DNA of 64,000 bases from Plasmodium relictum (lineage: Eukaryota > Apicomplexa > Aconoidasida > Haemosporida > Plasmodiidae), in assembly GCF_900005765.1 (NCBI RefSeq), contig NC_041689.1, forward strand, positions 372,001 through 436,000, given 5' to 3'. A program made the position numbers and the translations under genes. Positions 28,261-38,895 of this stretch are shown here, in pieces (positions within the stretch are counted from its first letter, which is position 1; the number at the start of each line of letters is the position of its first letter). The notes below the pieces were generated by a model, which did no database searches, was not told the origin of the DNA, and saw nothing but the letters and a program-made list of their open reading frames with translations.

Positions 28261-29474
28261 TTTTATGTTTTATATAAATAAAGAAAAATTAAACTAATAT
28301 ATATATATATATAGAAGTTTTATTGTATTTTTTTCAAGAAGGCATATTGAATAGACATAAAAAAATATAAGTTATATATGTTTATCTTATTTTTTTTTTT
28401 TTTTCATAATTATAAAAATATTAAAGAAACAACAAAAAGAAAAGAATGAATTTCTTTTTCCTTAATTAAATTCTTATTTTCCATTTTAGATCTCTAATAA
28501 TTTTATATCATCATTTTTTTCACAAAAACAATACACAATTTGATAGATTGAAATTTTCTTTTATATCCTTTAATTTTTTTTTTTTCTTTTATTTATATAT
28601 TTTCTTTTTTCTTCATTTTATCTGTTTCTGTTATTTTTTTTAATTTTTTTTTTTTAATCTATGATCATATTTATGGGTAAAGAAAATTGAAAAAAATAAA
28701 TCGGTCAGGAAAATATAACACCGCATTCTTTTATATAGAATGTAAATAGAAGAACATTATGTAAAGAAATTAATCATATTTTATAATATAATATATATTA
28801 TTAATAATAATAAAAAAATCAAATTAGAGAAGTAGCAATTTTAATTTTAATGTTATTATTAAATATTTTATTTTTTATAAAAAGTAAAATTGAGTTATAT
28901 ATATATATATTTTAAGAAAAAGGTAAAATTAAAGCACAAAAGTTAATACATAATTACATTATATAAAAAAAAATTTAATTAAAAAAGTTATTGCAGACAA
29001 TTTATTATATAGACTTATAAGTAATATTACAACAAAAATTCTAATTCATTTAAAGAAAAAAAAGCATTATCTATTTGTGTAAATTTTTTTTTTTTTTTTC
29101 CCCACTTTAATCTATATTAATAATACAACTTATAAAAACAGAAATTTTTTATAAAATAAAAATTAAGAACATACGCTTACTCAAGTAGATGATGAACTGA
29201 AAAAAAGTTATGAAATAATTAACTTTTTAGATGTATTTCAAATAATATTAATTTTATCAAAAAAAAATCCCTTTTTATTTTATTTTATTTTTTTTCCTTT
29301 GTCCTTAAAAGAAGGATTTATATTTAGCATATAAAAAGCTTTTATAAAAATATTTAATTATATATTTTAAAAGAAATCACATTAAATTATATTAATATAT
29401 TTAAAAATATGCATATATGCATAAATATTTTTCACTATAATGTTATATACATATATAACTTTCTGTCTAAATAA
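28261..29474. promoter_or_regulatory. Intergenic: SMN-like 3' end to GC beta start
   Basis: 1.2 kb between two - strand genes, holding the SMN-like 3' UTR and the GC beta promoter and 5' UTR. It is poly-T and TA-rich with stops in all frames. A short inverted repeat (CATTCT...AGAATG) is at about 28725-28742. No gene was recognised. Confidence 0.5.
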
Positions 29475-30356
29475 TTATTTTAGAACACTCATTTTTCCTG
29501 AATAAAAACCTGAGAAATACCATGACATGAGATACTTTAATAGTTCCTGTAAATCTTTATTTTGATTAATAATATTTTCATCAGATGAATTTGCAATATT
29601 TAATTTTTTCATTATAAAGTTATCAAAGTATTCATTTATAAAATAGTTTGCATTTACAAAAGTATTTTCTTCTTTTAAGCATAAAAGTTGAGAAGCTAAA
29701 TATATATTTAATGTTTCATCACTATTTTTTGACTTTGTATATAAATCACTTATTTCTTTATTATATTTTCGAAATTTTTCATTAAATGGTATTGGTGGTG
29801 GCTCAATTAGCTCCCTAATTATTTTATTTTCCATATTAATATAATTATTATTTATATTTTCGTTCTGATGTTTAATTGTTATTATCTCATCATTTGAAGT
29901 AGAAGCAAAATCTTCTTTTTCAAAATCAAAATTCAATTTATTAATATTAATATAATTTCTTTTTCTTTTTTTATTTTTTTTTTCTTTTACAAATAATTTA
30001 ATATGGGGATTAGTAGAGCTATTTTTTTCACCTAATATTTCTATATTTGGACAATTTTTATTCTGATAATTTAAAAAACATTCACTATTTATATTATTAA
30101 ATTCAAAATCATCACAAACAATATATTTTTCATTTTCTTTATCATTATAAATATTTATATGAATGTTATTTTCAATAAAATTATTTAATTCTTTATTTTT
30201 CTCAGTTAAAAAATCTTCATTATGTATATTTTCTTCAAGTGTAGACTCTAAAATATTTTTAATACAAAAGGGTATTATGTTTGAATCGTTTACTTCATTT
30301 ATATCTTTTTCTTTTTCTTTTTCTTCTAATTTTCTATTTTCATTATCACCATACAT
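29475..30356 (-). CDS. SMN-like protein with C-terminal YG box
   Basis: Single-exon ORF of 293 residues. Most of it is acidic and Asn/Glu-rich and looks disordered, with a Lys/Arg patch (about 130-138) that could act as a nuclear signal. The last 20 residues contain LMSWYFSGFYSGK (about 276-288), which closely matches the YG box (W-Y-x-S-G-Y/F-x-x-G) that mediates oligomerisation of survival motor neuron proteins. A PPPIPF proline stretch (about 190-195) also recalls the proline segment before the SMN YG box. No Tudor domain is visible. If correct, it would act in assembling Sm cores on spliceosomal snRNAs. ATG 30356 is the first Met. Its divergent neighbour starts 654 bases away. The call rests mainly on one short motif. 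Confidence 0.55.
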   Translation of the reverse strand: MYGDNENRKLEEKEKEKDINEVNDSNIIPFCIKNILESTLEENIHNEDFLTEKNKELNNFIENNIHINIYNDKENEKYIVCDDFEFNNINSECFLNYQNKNCPNIEILGEKNSSTNPHIKLFVKEKKNKKRKRNYININKLNFDFEKEDFASTSNDEIITIKHQNENINNNYINMENKIIRELIEPPPIPFNEKFRKYNKEISDLYTKSKNSDETLNIYLASQLLCLKEENTFVNANYFINEYFDNFIMKKLNIANSSDENIINQNKDLQELLKYLMSWYFSGFYSGKMSVLK

Positions 30357-31010
30357 TTTAGGTATCTTATATAAAATGCTTATTTTATTTTATTTTGTGT
30401 TTAATTTATTATTTTTTTTTTATTTTTATGTTATCTTCTAACATTTTATATTCTATAGTGTGCAAACATAAGTTAATTTATATAATATATATTGTTGGTA
30501 TTATCTAATCCTGAGAATTATTTTTTTATTTTTAATTATTTTACTAATACATAATAAAGATTATAAGCTTAATTTTCTCTTTATAATAATTACATTATAT
30601 CTTAATTTAAAAAAAAAAAAAAAAAAAAATGGAACTTTGAAATGATATAATTTTATATTAAAAAATTAATAATACTTTTTTATAATTAAGTCTGAAATAT
30701 ATAATTAAATCGTTTATGCTTGAATAATTTATATTTCATATGTATATATATAATAAGGGAATTAAACATAATAATCACAAAAAAAAGTCAACTTTTTTCT
30801 TAAGGTTTTTTTTAAAAATAAAAAAATAATTATTTGTTTAAATAATAATATGTATTTAAAAAAAAAAAAAAAAAAGATTATAAAAGAAAAAATATTCTAT
30901 TTTTATTCTTCATGCTAAACAATTGAGGTTGAAAGTATATTATTATTTTATTTTATTAATTTATAGTTCTTTTCTTTTTTTATTTCTCTAGTTCTAAGTA
31001 TTTAAAGAAT
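30357..31010. promoter_or_regulatory. Divergent promoter region (SMN-like / PIG-X-like)
   Basis: 654 bases between two divergent starts. It holds long A runs (about 30609-30628, 30859-30875), TA repeats and no open frame beyond short shadows. It probably contains both core promoters. Confidence 0.5.
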
Positions 31011-32018
31011 ATGCTTTGTTTACGTAGAATTATTTTTTTAAATTTTCTATTTATAACAGCAACACATGAATTAAATAATTTTAAGCCTTTAAATAACCTT
31101 TTAACTCTAATTACTAATGAAATATTTTCACATGAACATATCACAAAATTAAAAGATAGATATATGGTTGTGTTTAACTGCCCATTTAATAGCAAAAAAA
31201 AAAAGACTACATTTCCATGCGTCAAAAGAATCTTGTTAAAGGACAGTAAGAAATTATTTAATATATGGAGTAATAACTTACCTAAAATTCATAGAAACAA
31301 AAAATTAGAAAAAGAAAAAGTTTACACTGAAGCAGAACATATAATGATAAAATATGGAATGAATAAAAAACTAAATTATTTTGATTTATCTTCTTTCAAC
31401 ACATATTGTTCTTTTTATAAATTATATGTAAATGACATATTTTTTAATATAAATAAAAGAATATTTAACTATTTGAAAACAAAAGAAAAAAGATATTTTA
31501 TAAAGACCGATCACTTAAACAGTGATCCTTTAGAAGAAGAAAGTTATATATATATAATAGGAGATAAAAAAGAAAAATTTCAGAGAGAAAAATATAAAAT
31601 TCATAATATTGTTAGCAAAATAAATTATTTTTATGTTATTTTTATGAACAAAATATTATATCATACTTTTTATTCTGTGTTTACTAATAATAAGCATTAC
31701 ATCCTTTATAAAAATGAAATTATTTATCCATTTAAAATTCCTAAAGATGATAATCTTTTAAAAAGTACTGATATAAATTATGAATTATATGACTTCTATT
31801 TGATAGAAATTTGTCATTCATTAAATGGAATAACATATAGACAAAATATAAATGGGGTGTTAAAAAAATTATCTAATATATATTTTAATATGGAATTAGT
31901 TCCTTACAATTTTCAGTTAGCCCCTGTATTCTATCACATAGTATTTATAATAACTTTTTCACTAATTATTACTTATTTCTTTTATAAGATTTTTTTGAAA
32001 TATAAAAATTATATTTGA
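31011..32018 (+). CDS. Secretory type I membrane protein, possible PIG-X (GPI mannosyltransferase I subunit)
   Basis: Single-exon ORF of 335 residues. It has an N-terminal hydrophobic signal-like segment (residues about 5-18), a Lys/Asn/Tyr-rich lumenal-looking body, and one C-terminal membrane helix (about 302-327) followed by a short basic tail, predicting a type I ER-type membrane protein. The C-terminus (ELVPYNF, about 18 residues of membrane approach, then IIFIITFSLIITYFF-like helix and KY tail) recalls the end of PIG-X/PBN1, the partner that stabilises the GPI mannosyltransferase PIG-M. The rest of the family signature is not clear by eye, so this is a suggestion only. ATG 31011 gives a plausible signal peptide. 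It runs head-to-tail with EMC3, which also acts in the ER. Confidence 0.4.
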   Translation: MLCLRRIIFLNFLFITATHELNNFKPLNNLLTLITNEIFSHEHITKLKDRYMVVFNCPFNSKKKKTTFPCVKRILLKDSKKLFNIWSNNLPKIHRNKKLEKEKVYTEAEHIMIKYGMNKKLNYFDLSSFNTYCSFYKLYVNDIFFNINKRIFNYLKTKEKRYFIKTDHLNSDPLEEESYIYIIGDKKEKFQREKYKIHNIVSKINYFYVIFMNKILYHTFYSVFTNNKHYILYKNEIIYPFKIPKDDNLLKSTDINYELYDFYLIEICHSLNGITYRQNINGVLKKLSNIYFNMELVPYNFQLAPVFYHIVFIITFSLIITYFFYKIFLKYKNYI

Positions 32019-32776
32019 TTTATAAAATATATACAAGGAACCTTTGAAGAGAAAAAATATTTTTTCAATTATAAAAGCATGATTAAAATGTAGTATTTTT
32101 TTTTTTAAGAGCAAAAATATAATTTTATTTATTTTCCTTTTCATTAGTATAAGGACTCATTTTAGTACAAAAAATTATAAATTTTTATTTCAATATTAAT
32201 TAATTTTTTTTTTGTAATAAATATTTACTACACTTCTGAGATGGAGCAAAAAAAAAATAAATAAATAAATAAATAAATAAATAAAAATCAAATCAAATAA
32301 AAAAATGCGTATTTTCTTTTTTTTTTTTTTTACACTGAACTATCCTTTATGAAATGTATGCATATTTTGTAATTCATTAAAAATTTTCATTAATTTTATT
32401 TTTATTTTTATTTAATTTCTTTTTTTTTTTTGTTTCTTTTTTTTATTTCTCTTATTTCTCCTTTTTCTTCTTTTTTTTCTTTTTTCTTTTCTCTTTTCTT
32501 TTACTTTTTATTCTTTTTTTTTTTTTAATTCTTGTACTCTTTAAAAAAAATATATAATAAAGGTAAACTTATAAAATCAGGTTACTACCCGCTGTTGGTA
32601 TTTAAAGAGTTAAGATAAATGTATAAATAAACATTATTTCAAAGTTTTTGCATTTGAGAAAGAAAAAATCAAAGAAAAAAAATAAACTAAGAAATATATA
32701 TATATATTGAAGCATTATAAGTGACTGTTATTTTCGGGAGTTTTATAAATAAAACACAAAAAGATAATAACAAAAG
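32019..32776. promoter_or_regulatory. Intergenic upstream of EMC3
   Basis: 758 bases with an AAAT tetranucleotide tandem (about 32257-32284), a long T/C-rich block (about 32395-32526) and a GC-richer patch around 32575-32600. It is the likely EMC3 promoter and 5' UTR. No gene seen. Confidence 0.5.
32257..32284. repeat. AAAT tetranucleotide tandem repeat
   Basis: About seven perfect AAAT units follow a short A run in the intergenic DNA upstream of EMC3. Confidence 0.8.
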
Positions 32777-32946
32777 ATGGAGCCATTAATACTAGATGAA
32801 AAGATAAGAATATATGCATTACTACCAATTTTTATAATTGTCGTTTTAGTGTGTATAATAAAAAGTAATTTAGGGCAAATGCTTTGCCCTGAAGCTAAAA
32901 CAGATGTTGAAAAATTAAGACAAAAGTAAAATAAATAAGAATATAC

Positions 32947-33012
<66 letters not shown>

Positions 33013-34343
33013 AATAGAAGAAAAAAAGCATTGTTTAAACTATAGAAATATTTTATTTGCTTTTTTTTTTTTTTTTTTTTAATTTAAGTAACTTCTTAAC
33101 AAGATTCAATTTACTAAAATGTAACAATGGTTTTATAAGTCCGGTAGCTTTTTTAAGTCGTAAACAATTTTATAACAAACCTCATGTTGGTTTTTTCAAT
33201 GACATACCTGAACAAATTAATCCCTTTGACGCTATGTTAAAACAAGATCCTTCTGATTTATTTGGAATGATGAAAAATCAAATTCCCTTTTTTATTTTAC
33301 AATTGGGTTTAGGGTTTTTAATAAACCTTTTCTTTTCAGGATATTTAGTGGGTATATTTGTTAATAAATATATATCTATTTATATATATATAATATATTC
33401 ACATTAATAAAAAAAAAAAAAAATAAAATAATAAATCAATAAATATTAAAATTCATTTTTTTTATTTCATTATATATGTAATTTTTTGTTCTAATATTTA
33501 AAATACAATAAAAAGAACAAAATATATTTTTTTTTTTTTATAGCTAAGATACCATTTCCATTAACTTATAAATTTAAATCAACATTGCAAATGGGAATGG
33601 ATATAGATTTATTAGATATGAAATTTGTATCTTCATTATCATGGTTCTTTTTTTTTTTTTTTTTTTATTTACTAAATTTCATTGATCTATTATTGCATTT
33701 ATTTTAATATAAATAAATTCTTTTTTTATAATTATCTATCTATTAGGTATTTTCTTGTTATGTTTGGATCAAGTGGATTAATTAGTATTATTGATTATTT
33801 CGTTCTTCAAGGTATTTATAAAATAATAAAAAAAAAAAAATTGAAGTATTTAAATTTATCATTTAATTATATTTTTTTTTTTTTAAAATAAATATAGAAA
33901 AAGATAGGTCTCAGAATAGTGCTTTTGAAAATTTGATGGCTGTCCAAAACCCTTTAGCTAGGCGTAATATAAATATATAAAAAAAAATTACATTGAATTA
34001 AATTGTTTAGAACTAAAAATAAATATACTTATAAAAAAGTTAAATAGGAAAAATAAAATCTTAATAAAAATTTGTATACTCTTTTATTTCAATTATTAGA
34101 ACCAATAAATATGAATAGTGTACCTGATTTAAAAAAGTTTTATCAACAAAAAAAAGAAGAATTAGAGAATGTGGTAATATAAAAAAATATTTTGTGCTAA
34201 TTTTTTTTTTTTTTTTTAAATTTTTTGTAATATTTACAAGACATCTAGTTTATCCCATTTCCCTTTTATTTTTTCGTCTTTTTTAGAAATATGAATTTTT
34301 ACTGGAAGATATAGAATATAATCTCATAAAAAGTTGGAAATAA
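32777..34343 (+). CDS. EMC3: ER membrane protein complex subunit 3
   Basis: Seven GT-AG exons with matching phase: 32777-32925, 33089-33351, 33544-33643, 33747-33811, 33898-33963, 34100-34173, 34287-34343; 257 residues, nearly the length of human EMC3 (261). The N-terminus EPLILDEKIRIYALLPI places helix 1 at about 12-32. Later come FLSRKQFYNKP...GFF, MMKNQIPFFILQLGLGFLIN (helix 2), SGYLVAKIPFPLT, SSLSWYFLVMFG (helix 3) and a basic coiled C-terminus. EMC3 belongs to the Oxa1/YidC insertase superfamily and forms the hydrophilic vestibule of the EMC, which inserts tail-anchored and multispanning proteins into the ER membrane. The small exons and first intron had hidden it from simple ORF calling. 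Intron 1 contains a long TA microsatellite. Confidence 0.95.
32951..33009. repeat. TA microsatellite in EMC3 intron 1
   Basis: An almost uninterrupted TA run of nearly 60 bases lies within the 163-base first intron, which ends in a poly-T tract before the TTTAAG acceptor. Confidence 0.9.
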
Positions 34344-35090
34344 AAATTAAGGCAATTCTTCCATTTTAAATATTCATTGCATAAATTTTTAAATATTATG
34401 TTATTTTTTTTTTTTAATTAATTTTTACATAATTTGAAATTTTATAAATAAGGATATTTTCATATAAAAAAATTTTTTTTTCATTTTTTTTTTTGTAAAC
34501 CATTTTTAAAATTATAAAAGATTATTCCTTAAATTATTAGAAGAAAATATTTTTTTAATAACTAATTTTCATATATGTATTTATGAAGTTTTCTTTAAAA
34601 TTAGAAAAGAAAAGAAATGTATTTTAAATAAACTTATTGCATGATTTATACAAAAACCTTTAACGATAACATAAAAAAAAAAAAAAAAAAAAAACCTAAA
34701 TATAAAAAATTCTTTAAGTTACAATACTGAAAAAACTTAGAATTTTCGTATTTCAAATATCTTTAATGAAAAAAAAAAAAAAAATATAAATTAAAATAAT
34801 ATAAAATTGCAAAGCTCGTTTAGAAAAAATAATAATTTAAATAATTTTATTTTGTTACTAAATATCATATATTTATTTATTATATTTTAAAAAAAAAAAA
34901 TTTTTCATTTAATATTTAAAGGATTAAAAAAAAAAAAAAATATATATTTTCCCTTAAAAAAAAAAATTTAGTGTATAGATTTGCTAGAAATAAAAATAAA
35001 AACATGGTATTAATAAATTCTAGTAAAGTATAATATTATTTCATTTTTTTTTAATTTCATTTTTTTTTAATATAAATAATAAAATAAAAA
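34344..35090. promoter_or_regulatory. Intergenic between EMC3 and RBM42
   Basis: 747 bases, mostly poly-A and poly-T runs (for example about 34673-34694). Same-strand genes flank it, so it holds the EMC3 3' UTR and the RBM42 promoter. No coding signal. Confidence 0.5.
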
Positions 35091-36024
35091 ATGAAAGCAA
35101 ATGAACGAACGGTGAATCAAATGGATATTAGTCCATCTAAAGATGATAAATCAACTAAAAAAAAAGTAAATACATAGATGTATATATTTTTAAAATATTA
35201 AATCTTTGAATTTTTGTTTCATCCTTTTTTGTCAAATGCCATATAAATATATAAAATATATGTATATTTTTTTTTATATACTTTGATTAGCCACATTTAA
35301 GGAAGGCAGCTGGAATTGTTTGGAAAGATCCGACATTAGATGAATGGCCTGAAAATGATTTTCGAATTTTTTGTGGAAATTTGGGAAATGAAGTATCCAA
35401 TGATATTTTGGCAAATGCATTTAGAAAATATAAATCATTTAATATGGCTAAAGTAAATGGAAACACTTTTTTTAATTTTATATATATGTACTTTCACGCT
35501 ATATTTTTTCATATAAAATATAATTATTTTTCTAAATTTATATGATTTCCAAAAATATTTTTAAAAAAAAATACATAGGTAATAAGAGACAAAAGAAATA
35601 ATAAAACAAAAGGATATGGGTTTGTATCATTATCAGATCCTCAAGATATGTTAGATGCTTTAAAAACTATGAATAATAAATTTATTGGAAATAGACCAAT
35701 TACTGTTAAAAGAAGTAAATGGAAAGATAGAGAAATTGATTCAAAAAAAAATAAAGATTTTGACAATTTTTTGAAAGACGCTCATTTACCAGCGAAAAAA
35801 TATAGGAAATTCAAAAAGCATGTAAAAAAAGATAATAATAAAGGTTAGAAAAAATATAAAAATACTTATGTATTATACTTTGTAATAATCTTCATTTTTA
35901 TTGTTGATGTTACACATTTATTATTGAATTATAGCATATACATATAAACATATATAAACTTTATATATTTTTTTTTTTTATAGAAGTTCATGATAAACTA
36001 ATAAATAAAAATTCAGTAAACTAG
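35091..36024 (+). CDS. RBM42: RNA-binding protein RBM42 (single RRM)
   Basis: Four GT-AG exons in phase: 35091-35165, 35291-35452, 35579-35843, 35984-36024; 180 residues. A short Lys-rich N-terminus is followed by WKDPTLDEWPENDFRIFCGN, the diagnostic lead-in to the RBM42 RRM, then RNP2 (FRIFCGNL) and RNP1 (KGYGFVSL), ending with RPITVKRSKWKDR and a basic tail. RBM42 contacts pre-mRNA near the 5' splice site in the human tri-snRNP / pre-B spliceosome. This version is short, lacking the long N-terminal region of the animal proteins. The only open frame visible without splicing is the third exon, so the gene needs the intron model above. Confidence 0.95.
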
Positions 36025-37220
36025 TTATTAGTTTTTGTTATTTTGACTTATAAAAATATTACCATTTACGAATATTAATCCCTTATTTTTAAGTTTATTT
36101 TTACCTTTTTTGAAATAAAAAATAGGTTAAATTATAATCTATCACTTCTTAATGTTTGTTTTGCTTTTTTACTTTTTTTTTTTTTTTATTCCTTAAAATC
36201 ATTTCTTATTGGTTGTTTTTGTTTGCAATATTAATTAATTTTAATCAAGTTTGTTTTAAATAATTGTATAAAAAAAAAATATATTTAATTTTAATTTATA
36301 ATATTCCTTTTTTATTTAAAATAAAAAAATTTTTATTTTCAATTCTTTCAAGGAATAATAACTACATATTTATAAGAAAGTTATATTTTTGAGAATATAT
36401 AAGCATTCCCCATAAATATTCATTTATTTTATTTTATTTTACTTTTTTTTTTTTTTTTTAATTCCGATATACCTTTTTTTTTTGTATTCTCTTTTTTATT
36501 ATAATTTTTTAAATATGTTCTTTATTTTTGTATGTACTAGAAACGGCACGTTTTAGTAATTGGTAATATTCATTTATTTTTTTATTAACATTCCAAATAT
36601 TAATATTTTTTTTTTCAATGTGCTAATAATAATATAGAAGATAATAAAATATAAATATTAAAAAAAACATTTAATTTTAATTTTTCTTAATATTTTACAT
36701 GAACTTTTAGTACAATTATATATTATTTATTTAGTTTCTCTTTTTTTTTATTTATGTATTGAAACATTTATAAAAATAGGAACTTTTTTTTACGACTATT
36801 CCTTTAATTCTTTTTTTTTAATGCTTAAGTTTTATTTCTAGATTTCACAAAATAATGCATACATAAATGTATAAAAAAAAAAAAATTTTTTTTTTATTTA
36901 CAATTAATAAAAAATAGAAAAAATTACTATAAAGAAAAATAATAAGTAGAATTAAAAATATTTTTTTTTAAGAAAAATAAAAATATTCTACTGCATTAAT
37001 TTTTAAGTTGAATAAATAAAAGAAAATTTTCTTTTTTCATAAAGTAAAAAAAAAAGATGTAAATTTTTTTATAGTATAAAAAAATATAAGCCTGTAAGCC
37101 TGTAAAATATAAAAAAAATTTATGTAAGGTGAATTTATAAAAATTGAATAGAATTATCTTAAAAATTAAAGAATTGTATAGCCTTATTATATATATAATT
37201 TAAATATATAAAAAATAAAA
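36025..37220. promoter_or_regulatory. Intergenic upstream of the small membrane-protein gene
   Basis: 1.2 kb of AT-rich DNA between two + strand genes with poly-T runs (about 36173-36188, 36445-36460) and no open frame of note. Probably a 3' UTR plus promoter. Confidence 0.5.
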
Positions 37221-37751
37221 ATGAATGTAACAAGAATTTTAAGTAATTCGAAAATCTTGAAGAGAAATATAGAATTTAAAGAAGTTTTCACACCAAGATG
37301 GTTCTTAGAATCACCAAATTATAGTCGTATGCCATTATGGAGAAGATTTTTTGAAGGTCAATATACAAATGGATCATTTTTATTTTTTGGTAATACTTGG
37401 ACATCAATGTTTGCCTTTGCTTTTATTTTATGGTTTTCAAGAATTTTTGATCCACCTCCTCTAGAAAGAATTGATAAATATTGGTTAAATTCCCCCAAAT
37501 TTCGAATTTTATCAGCCTTTTATAATGAAGGCAAAAGGCCAGGTGTTAAAATTTCTTTAATGACTTATGAAGCAAGATATTTTTATAGAGGCATTGATCA
37601 TCCATTTACGATAAATGAAGTTAAAGATCTATGGTTCAAACTAAAAGAGAATTATTTGATTGAAAGTATACCAGCTATTCAATATCCTTATGTTTTTAGG
37701 CAATATAACAAAGTTTCTACACCTTCAGATTTACATGTACATCTTCATTAA
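37221..37751 (+). CDS. Conserved small single-helix protein, probably mitochondrial
   Basis: Single-exon ORF of 176 residues with unusually ordered, aromatic-rich composition and no low-complexity insert, a sign of strong constraint. The N-terminus is basic with few acids (MNVTRILSNSKILKRNI), consistent with mitochondrial import. One hydrophobic segment (about 51-75) follows the PLWRRFFEGQYTNG stretch; after it come WFSRIFDPPP, a YRGIDHPFT motif and a C-terminal aromatic region ending in HVHLH. Compact, Trp/Arg/Tyr-rich, one-helix proteins of this kind are typical of lineage-specific subunits of apicomplexan respiratory complexes or ATP synthase. I do not recognise a named family; the location and role are inferred. 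Confidence 0.75.
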   Translation: MNVTRILSNSKILKRNIEFKEVFTPRWFLESPNYSRMPLWRRFFEGQYTNGSFLFFGNTWTSMFAFAFILWFSRIFDPPPLERIDKYWLNSPKFRILSAFYNEGKRPGVKISLMTYEARYFYRGIDHPFTINEVKDLWFKLKENYLIESIPAIQYPYVFRQYNKVSTPSDLHVHLH

Positions 37752-38895
37752 CTTTATTCTTTTTTTTTTCTTATTTTATTTTAAATTTTAAATTATTAGA
37801 TGTTATATATAATAAAAATGAAACAGAAACAATTTATATATTCACAGTATGGATTATTGTCAATATATATTTTTCTACTATTTAAAAACCTGTTTCATAT
37901 AATTTTTTTCTCAGAATTGTATAATTGTTACATACTTTTTAATTTTTTTCGTATCATATATATAAAACATATATCTTTTAAGATTTTTATTTTTTTTTTT
38001 TAATCCTTATTCAAAACAATTAAGAAATTTAAATATAAAAAAAAAAACTTTATCAACGCTGTTAATGTAAAAAAAAATATTATATATTCATATTTACAAT
38101 AATATGTTTTTTTTTTAAACTGTTCATATTAAAAATAAATTTCTTTACACTTTTCATTCCTAATATTAATAAGACAATTTTTGTTTATTAGAAAAAACAA
38201 AAGTAAAAACGATTACAACAAAAAGATATCTTAATTTGTATAAATATTTATGTAACATAAAACCCAAATAAATGTACAAAAAAAAGTTATAATAGTGATA
38301 TAATATTTTCATAAAAAAATAGTAAAAAAAATTTAAATATATGGAATAATAATATATATATATACTTTTTAAAAGGTAATGAATATATTAAAAATATGCA
38401 AAAAAAATAATTTAAAAAAAAAAAAACTATGAAGTTCATTAAATTTAAAAATATTAAACTTAACATCTTTTGAATATTTAGAAAAACATTATACAATAAA
38501 AAATTATATATATATACATACATATATGCATTTATAATAACTACAAAAATGAAAACTGTAATAATAATACAATGGTAATTAAAAATAATAAGGAAAATAA
38601 AAAAAAATAAAAAAAAAAATTTAGGTTAATCATATTTATTTAAAATATTTGCATAAAATTTTAAAAAAATGGAAAATAGTTTTATACATACGAGTAAAGA
38701 AATTCAAACTTTTTGTGAAAAATCTATTTGCAATATATAAAATGTATGAACTTAACAAAAAAAACAAAAAAATAACATTTTTTTCTTTTTTTTTTATTTA
38801 TTAGGAAAATGAAAAGAAAAATTATTATTATATACAATCGATTCATTATAGTTCATTAAAATTTTAGTCTTTTTTTTCCTTTTTTTTATCTTCTA
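37752..38895. other. Convergent intergenic region
   Basis: 1.1 kb between two converging stop codons. Short hydrophobic open frames (37800-38003 +, 38287-38523 -) are Phe/Ile/Tyr/Lys runs expected from T/A-rich DNA and are not judged to be genes. Confidence 0.6.

Noticed and set aside
33682-33891. 69-residue + strand open frame
   Set aside because: It is EMC3 exon 4 read through with its flanking introns, not a separate gene.
37800-38523. Two hydrophobic open frames in the convergent gap
   Set aside because: Only Phe, Ile, Tyr, Leu and Lys, as expected from T/A-rich DNA; no start context, splice context or family resemblance.
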